NCBI GenBank assembly: GCA_002286855.1
Contig: NRSV01000001.1
Span: 372,001-436,000 of the forward strand
Reading direction: 5' to 3'
DNA length: 64,000 nucleotides
Source of the DNA: Bipolaris cookei
Lineage: Eukaryota > Ascomycota > Dothideomycetes > Pleosporales > Pleosporaceae
Below, piece by piece: positions 59,436-64,000 of this stretch. Made by a program: the position numbers and the translations under genes. The notes beneath the pieces were generated by a model. It was not told where the DNA came from and searched no databases. It saw only the letters and a program-made list of their open reading frames with translations. The first letter of the stretch is position 1. The number at the start of each line of letters is the position of its first letter.

Positions 59436-61245
59436 ACGTGCTTCACCAGTGATTCGGCCACCTCCCCACGTCACCCCACCTTCACAACAATAACGCGTCA
59501 TGTCTCAACCACGCAACGCGTTAAAAGTCTATACTGAAGCAGATCTATTTCTTGTTATTACTAATCTTGATTCCAAGCAGATCCAGAGTGAATGAAGGGC
59601 TGCAGTAGCCTATAGTGTCCCACGAACAACAATCCAAAGCCGACGCGCTGGCCGACATTCTCAATGCGATTACGAACCACCAACTAAGCGCCTAACAAAA
59701 CTAGAAGAGGAGGCTATTACTAGGCGTGTAATATTTGAGGCTGAGCGAGAACTACCCTGCGGGAAAGACGACGTGCGAGATATGGCCAACAGATTACTCC
59801 AAGAGCGCGGTGGAGAGGAGGTTGGCAAGAACTGGGTTGATAGGTTTATCCGGTACAATCCTGAGCTGCGTACGCGCTGGAGCCGTCTATATGATCACCA
59901 ACGAGCTCTCTGCGAGGATTCAGCCCTTATTAAGAGCTGGATCGAGCTGGTTTAGAATACAAAGGCGAAGTATGGTATCGTGGACGAAGATATCTATAAC
60001 CTTGATGAGACTGGCTTCATCATGGGCAAGATTTTATCACAGTCAGTTATCACAGTCTCAGAAAATCCAAGGAAATCAAAGAAGATCCAGTCAGGCAATC
60101 GGGAGTGGGTTACGCTCATACAAGGCGCTGGCGCCACAGTGAAGCGTATCCCAGTCTTTCTCGTCTTCGCAGGCAAGGTTCTAATCTCCACCTGGCTCAT
60201 GGAATATCTGCCACGCGATTGGGTTATTCAAGTTAGTCCTAACGACTGGACGAACAACAATCTAGCGCTTGACTGGCTCCGTCACTTCGATTCCCATGCG
60301 CGCTCTGTGGGGACGCATAGGCTACTCATTATTGACGGCCACGAGTGCCACTGCTCGGTAGATTTCCGAGATCTCTGTGAAGAGAAGAAGACAATTCTCC
60401 TCTTTATGCCTTCACATTCGTCACACCTCTTACAGCCTCTTGATGTGGGCTGCTTCTCGCCGTTGAAGCGCGCGTACGGCGACGCTATCTCGGTCTTGGC
60501 ACGTAGTCGCATCCACCATATCAGCAAAGAAACCTTCCTACTAGCGTTCAAAAAGACCTATTATAAGATTACTATACCAGAAAACATCTGCGGAGGGTTT
60601 CGAGGGGCTGTAATTACCCCACACGATTATCACGTTGTTTTATCACAGCTTGACGTCGTGCTGCGTACGCCAACTCTACCAGCGCAAGAGAGTAGCAGCT
60701 GGGACCCGAGAGCGACGCGCAATGCGCGCGAAATGGAGGCGCAGGCTACGCTTGTTCGAAACTGCATGTAAATCCAGCAAGGGTCTCCTACAAGTTCTCT
60801 TGAAGAGCAGATGCAGCAGTTGAGTAAGGGAGCCCAGCAGATAGCTAATAATATGGTGTTGATACAGGAGGAAATAAGTTGCCTGCGAGACGCTGTTGAA
60901 GCATCAACAAAGCGAAAAACTCGCAAGTGGCGCTACGTACAGGCAGAGGGGTCCCAAACAGTTGGTCAGGTAGCTGATCAGATTGCTGAGGCAGAGGGTG
61001 GTAGCTGTAACGACGGTGCAATGCTTGCGAATAGGGTGCGTAGTGAACGGCGCTGCGGACGTTACAGCTGAATTGGATACAACTCTTGTACCTGCTAAGT
61101 AGAATTAGAGGATATAGAGGATAGCGAAAAGTCTGAAGAACAATATCTTGTTCTACTTATTAAGAAAAATCGTGGTGGTGCTGGGTAATATTATTGTGAA
61201 GGTAGTATGACGAGGGGAAGTGGCCGAATCACTGGTGAAACACGT
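59436..61245 (+). mobile_element. pogo/Fot1-type DNA transposon (1.81 kb), decayed
   Basis: Terminal inverted repeats of about 38 bases (59436-59473 and 61208-61245; core TTCACCAGTGATTCGGCCAC) differ at three positions. TA target duplications lie at 59434-59435 and 61246-61247. It carries one full-length transposase frame with three stops. Its terminal repeats differ from both other pogo-type elements here, so it is a separate family. Confidence 0.93.
59500..61071 (+). pseudogene. pogo/Fot1 transposase with three in-frame stops
   Basis: One frame of about 524 codons from ATG 59500 to TGA 61071. In order: an N-terminal psq-like region, a CENP-B-type DNA-binding domain (DMANRLLQERGGEEVGKNWV, RFIRYNPEL), then the DDE_1 catalytic domain with YNLDETGF, LIIDGHECH and MPSHSSHLLQPLDVGCF. 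The C-terminal part has a coiled coil and a basic KRKTRKWRY. Stops are TGA at 59593, TAG at 59953 and TAA at 60769. TAG and TAA fit CAG and CAA with C to T, and TGA fits CGA with C to T. No frameshift is seen. Confidence 0.92.
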
Positions 61246-61562
61246 TAACCAAATCAATCTACAATACTTCGTCTTTGTCATTTTTCATTCATTTTATGTA
61301 ATACGCATTGTGCAGTCTTATATAGTGACATAGGTGAGTGTATTCTTTCTCAGCGGTGAGGTGATGTTACTGGTGAAGGCCGAGGATACGCACCAGCATG
61401 TAATCACGCGCCAACGCGTTCGTATGAATCGCGACTAGGGCCGACCAACGCACGGATAGTTCCGGATTTACCACATGGTTACTCATTGAATATCGCCTGT
61501 TGTCCCCAATACATGTTCTCACTCACCATGTACACAGACTGTTCAGAACTCACCACCAGCGG

Positions 61563-64000
61563 ATGACGTTGCGTGTAGCAATGACTCAATCCAAGAGAAA
61601 ACAGAATCCGATTAGAACGAAGCCGAACAAACGACCCAAACACGTCGATTCCAGCAAAAGCGACTCGAGCGACGACAACCACAAGCTCTGGGAGGCAGAT
61701 TGTATTCTTGAAGAGCGCCTTGTAAAGGGGGTCAAGGAATATCACATTAAATGGAAAGGCACCGACCCGAGCACTGGAAGAGCGTGGTCAACTACTTGGG
61801 AGCCCGAAGAGAACGCGAACGACGAACTGGTGGCAGATTGGCTGCAACAGAAAGCGCAGGAAACGGGTGATAGCAGAGGTCGCTCAAAACAACGGGCAGA
61901 GGCTCAGGTATCAAGGCGCATTCGCAACTCGCGGGTCATTGATAGTAGTCCAGAGTCCACACGCTCTTCGTCCACTTCGGAGCCCTCCACTTCTTCGCAT
62001 AATAGAGCCGCCTCAGGTAATCGATCTAGCGCTGCGCATTCGCCTGTTGGTATTGCAGCGGCCTCTAGACAAGTTTTGCGGGTTTCACCTCGCATACGTA
62101 TATGTCGACGTGGACAGAATCTAGAGCGAAACGAATTCGAGCGCGTCTCTCAAATACCTTCATCACAATCTCCTTCTACACAAGAACCTATACAGGTGCA
62201 TAGTCAGGAAACAGATCTCGATAGTTCACAGCTCATTTCTGCAAGGTCACAACCATACTCCTCCGGCATCGTTCCCGACTCGCAGAATTCTACCGGTGAA
62301 GCCGGCTTTATACCCATTACACAACAAACAGAAGACACTAACCAGCAGAGTACTAGTTCTAGCAGGGTGCTGGAAGGAGAGGAAAATCTCGCAAACGACT
62401 CGGTACGATCGCAATGCCACATGCACAAAGCGGATTGTTTTGCTTTGCTAACGATATTCACAGGGCCTTCTTGAAAGTGTCCAAGGAGCGGTGTTGCAGG
62501 TCATCCCACCCACGAGATCAATTTCAGAAACTACAGCAGACACAACAGTTATATATTCACAGAGTCAGCATCAAAGATTTGTAGCTCCTGGTGCGCTTGA
62601 ACTTGTGCAAAGCCTATCACAGGCTGGACAAGTGAGAACTCGAGACCACGGGAAATCTAAAACTGTCCAAGAGACACATACCGGTGCTTCGCTTTCTACT
62701 GGAAAGAACACATCAAGTACTGGTGTACGACAGCAACTTCAGCAATACATTTCTCAGACACAGACATTAACGGAGGCTGCGGATAACGGTCGACTGGAAT
62801 TTGTCAATATAGAAGAGATTCCTGTATCACCAAGGAACTTGTCTACATTTCTCTATGACAGCCAGAAGCCTCAGGCTGGCAGACGTGAGGCAAACAGCGA
62901 TCCTCTACCAATTGCTACTGGTGACTCTGGTGAGGTTACGCAACCTGACGTAGTCCAGCAACTCGGTGGTCGCGATAGTAGCCAGCCAAGCCTAGCCGAG
63001 CATCCAGTTGGAGACGACGGCCAGTCTCCATTCCACTCCCGATATCCAATCTTTGATTTCGCGCAACAAGCACGTTCGCCAAAGCTAGCTTCTGAGCAAG
63101 ATTATCGCATTGCTAGGTGTAGTTCGCACCAACCTGCAGGTGTTAGTGCGGCGCTAGAAGCCCAAAACAGCCAAGCGCTGCTCATTGGACCAGGTGCTCC
63201 AAACAAGACCACCTCAGATCCGTCTTACAACCCGTCACACGAACTAGTAGCATTGCCGTTGAACAGTCAGCTCTGCGACAACAGTTTGTCTAAACAATTA
63301 GTGACATCGAGATCTGTCCGCAGACTGTCGCTTGCATCGGAAGAAGATCCAGGACCAAGTTGTTCTTTAGAGGCGCGCGAGCAGAACGCGCAAGCCGTAT
63401 CTTTAGAAGCTATCCTAAGTACACAGGAGGACACTGCTGACAATATCCGAATCACGATAGAGAAGGATTCCGCCAAGGGTAGAGCGAACTCAAAATCACG
63501 CCACGACTCTTCACAGGAATCACCAGAGCCACCATCTCAGTCCTTGGATCACAGTTCATCTCTGGTCCCACATCCACCAAGCTACTTGTTGAGAACGCAA
63601 GAGTCACACATTCCCCCACGACCCTACATCCCGGTTCCAACATCGTCTGCATCCAGCATGGCGGGTGAAAGTACTGCGGACATTATCAAGCGACAGATGG
63701 AAGAGGCCTTAGATAAGCAAAGGGCCGAGAATCCTTTCATCCCAAGAAAACGAGCCAATAGATCATCTACTGAGGCATCTATCTCAATAGCTGAGGTTTC
63801 AACTACTCCACCTACGGCTAGCAGATTGCTAAGGACAGCTGAACAGGAAGGCACACGATCTCCCTCGGCTGTACCAGACTGCTCGCCAGCCATGCAGGTA
63901 CCCACCTCTTTAAGGACGGTTGTATATGCTCATAGTGTACCCCAAGCGGCGTCCCCGCAGGATGAGACCATGGCCTCAACATCGGGTGCTCATTCAGAAA
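61563..64000 (+). CDS. Chromodomain protein, 3' partial
   Basis: Exon 1 61563-62402, intron 62403-62463 (gtacga...ttcacag), exon 2 from 62464 past the window end. The chromodomain lies at about residues 37-95: LWEADCILEERLVKGVKEYHIKWKG, then WSTTWEPEENA, which holds the aromatic residues that bind methyl-lysine. The remaining 700 or more residues visible are Ser/Gln-rich and disordered, with short ordered pieces such as ADIIKRQMEEALDKQRAENPF near the end. The architecture would suit a heterochromatin factor such as a CDP-2/HDAC-complex chromodomain protein, but the deciding C-terminal domain is outside the window. An alternative start at 61581 is possible. Confidence 0.88.

Noticed and set aside
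1..64000. CRISPR arrays, bacterial promoters, attachment sites
   Set aside because: No spaced direct-repeat arrays were seen, and the gene structure is eukaryotic.

Overview
The window looks like nuclear DNA of a filamentous ascomycete, most likely a Dothideomycete of the Pleosporales type. Genes have short introns of about 45 to 110 bases with GT-AG borders and CTAAC-like branch sites. The gene set is fungal: a GH72 glucanosyltransferase, SGT1, a Mpo1-type dioxygenase, a PQ-loop vacuolar transporter, a Tlg1-type SNARE, YIH1, DUF1996 and S41 secreted proteins, and a chromodomain protein. The species call is inference. There are no operons. Exon joins below were worked out by hand from splice borders and frame continuity.

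Layout. 1-2388: a polyol/sugar-type MFS transporter, 5' truncated by the window edge. 2.4-12.5 kb: a repeat-rich accessory block with a deleted LINE (3657-5094), a ferric-reductase-like fragment (5119-6184), a small unknown gene, a kinase-fold gene lacking the catalytic HRD and split by a 2.1 kb pogo/Fot1-type transposon with perfect inverted repeats and TA duplications, a coiled-coil gene, and a Tc1-type transposon with one premature stop. 13.4-19.6 kb: ordinary genes (MPO1-like, PQ-loop transporter, AIM6-like phosphodiesterase, a 78-residue conserved protein). 19.6-30.1 kb: about 10 kb of gene-poor, pyrimidine-rich DNA broken only by a secreted DUF1996 gene. 30.1-32.0 kb: a second pogo-type element with internally repeated inverted repeats and a 930-base assembly gap. 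32.5-35.7 kb: SGT1 and a GH72 enzyme. 37.3-39.5 kb: a membrane-protein pseudogene with three in-frame stops. 41.3-59.3 kb: a pepsin-like secreted protein without a recognisable catalytic motif, a GPI-type S41 peptidase-like protein, a METTL25-type methyltransferase and a TLG1-type SNARE sharing a promoter, a four-helix membrane protein, two small secreted proteins (the second frameshifted), and YIH1 and a CID/RS/RGG RNA-binding protein sharing a promoter. 59.4-61.2 kb: a third pogo-type element with three stops. 61.5 kb to the end: a large chromodomain protein, 3' truncated.

Most interesting signals: the transposon insertion in the kinase-fold gene, where removing the element plus one TA restores an open frame; the recurrent stops that fit C-to-T change at CpA (repeat-induced point mutation, RIP) in transposons and in one single-copy-looking gene; and the pair of small secreted-protein genes with one broken. 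No convincing tRNA, rRNA or CRISPR was seen.
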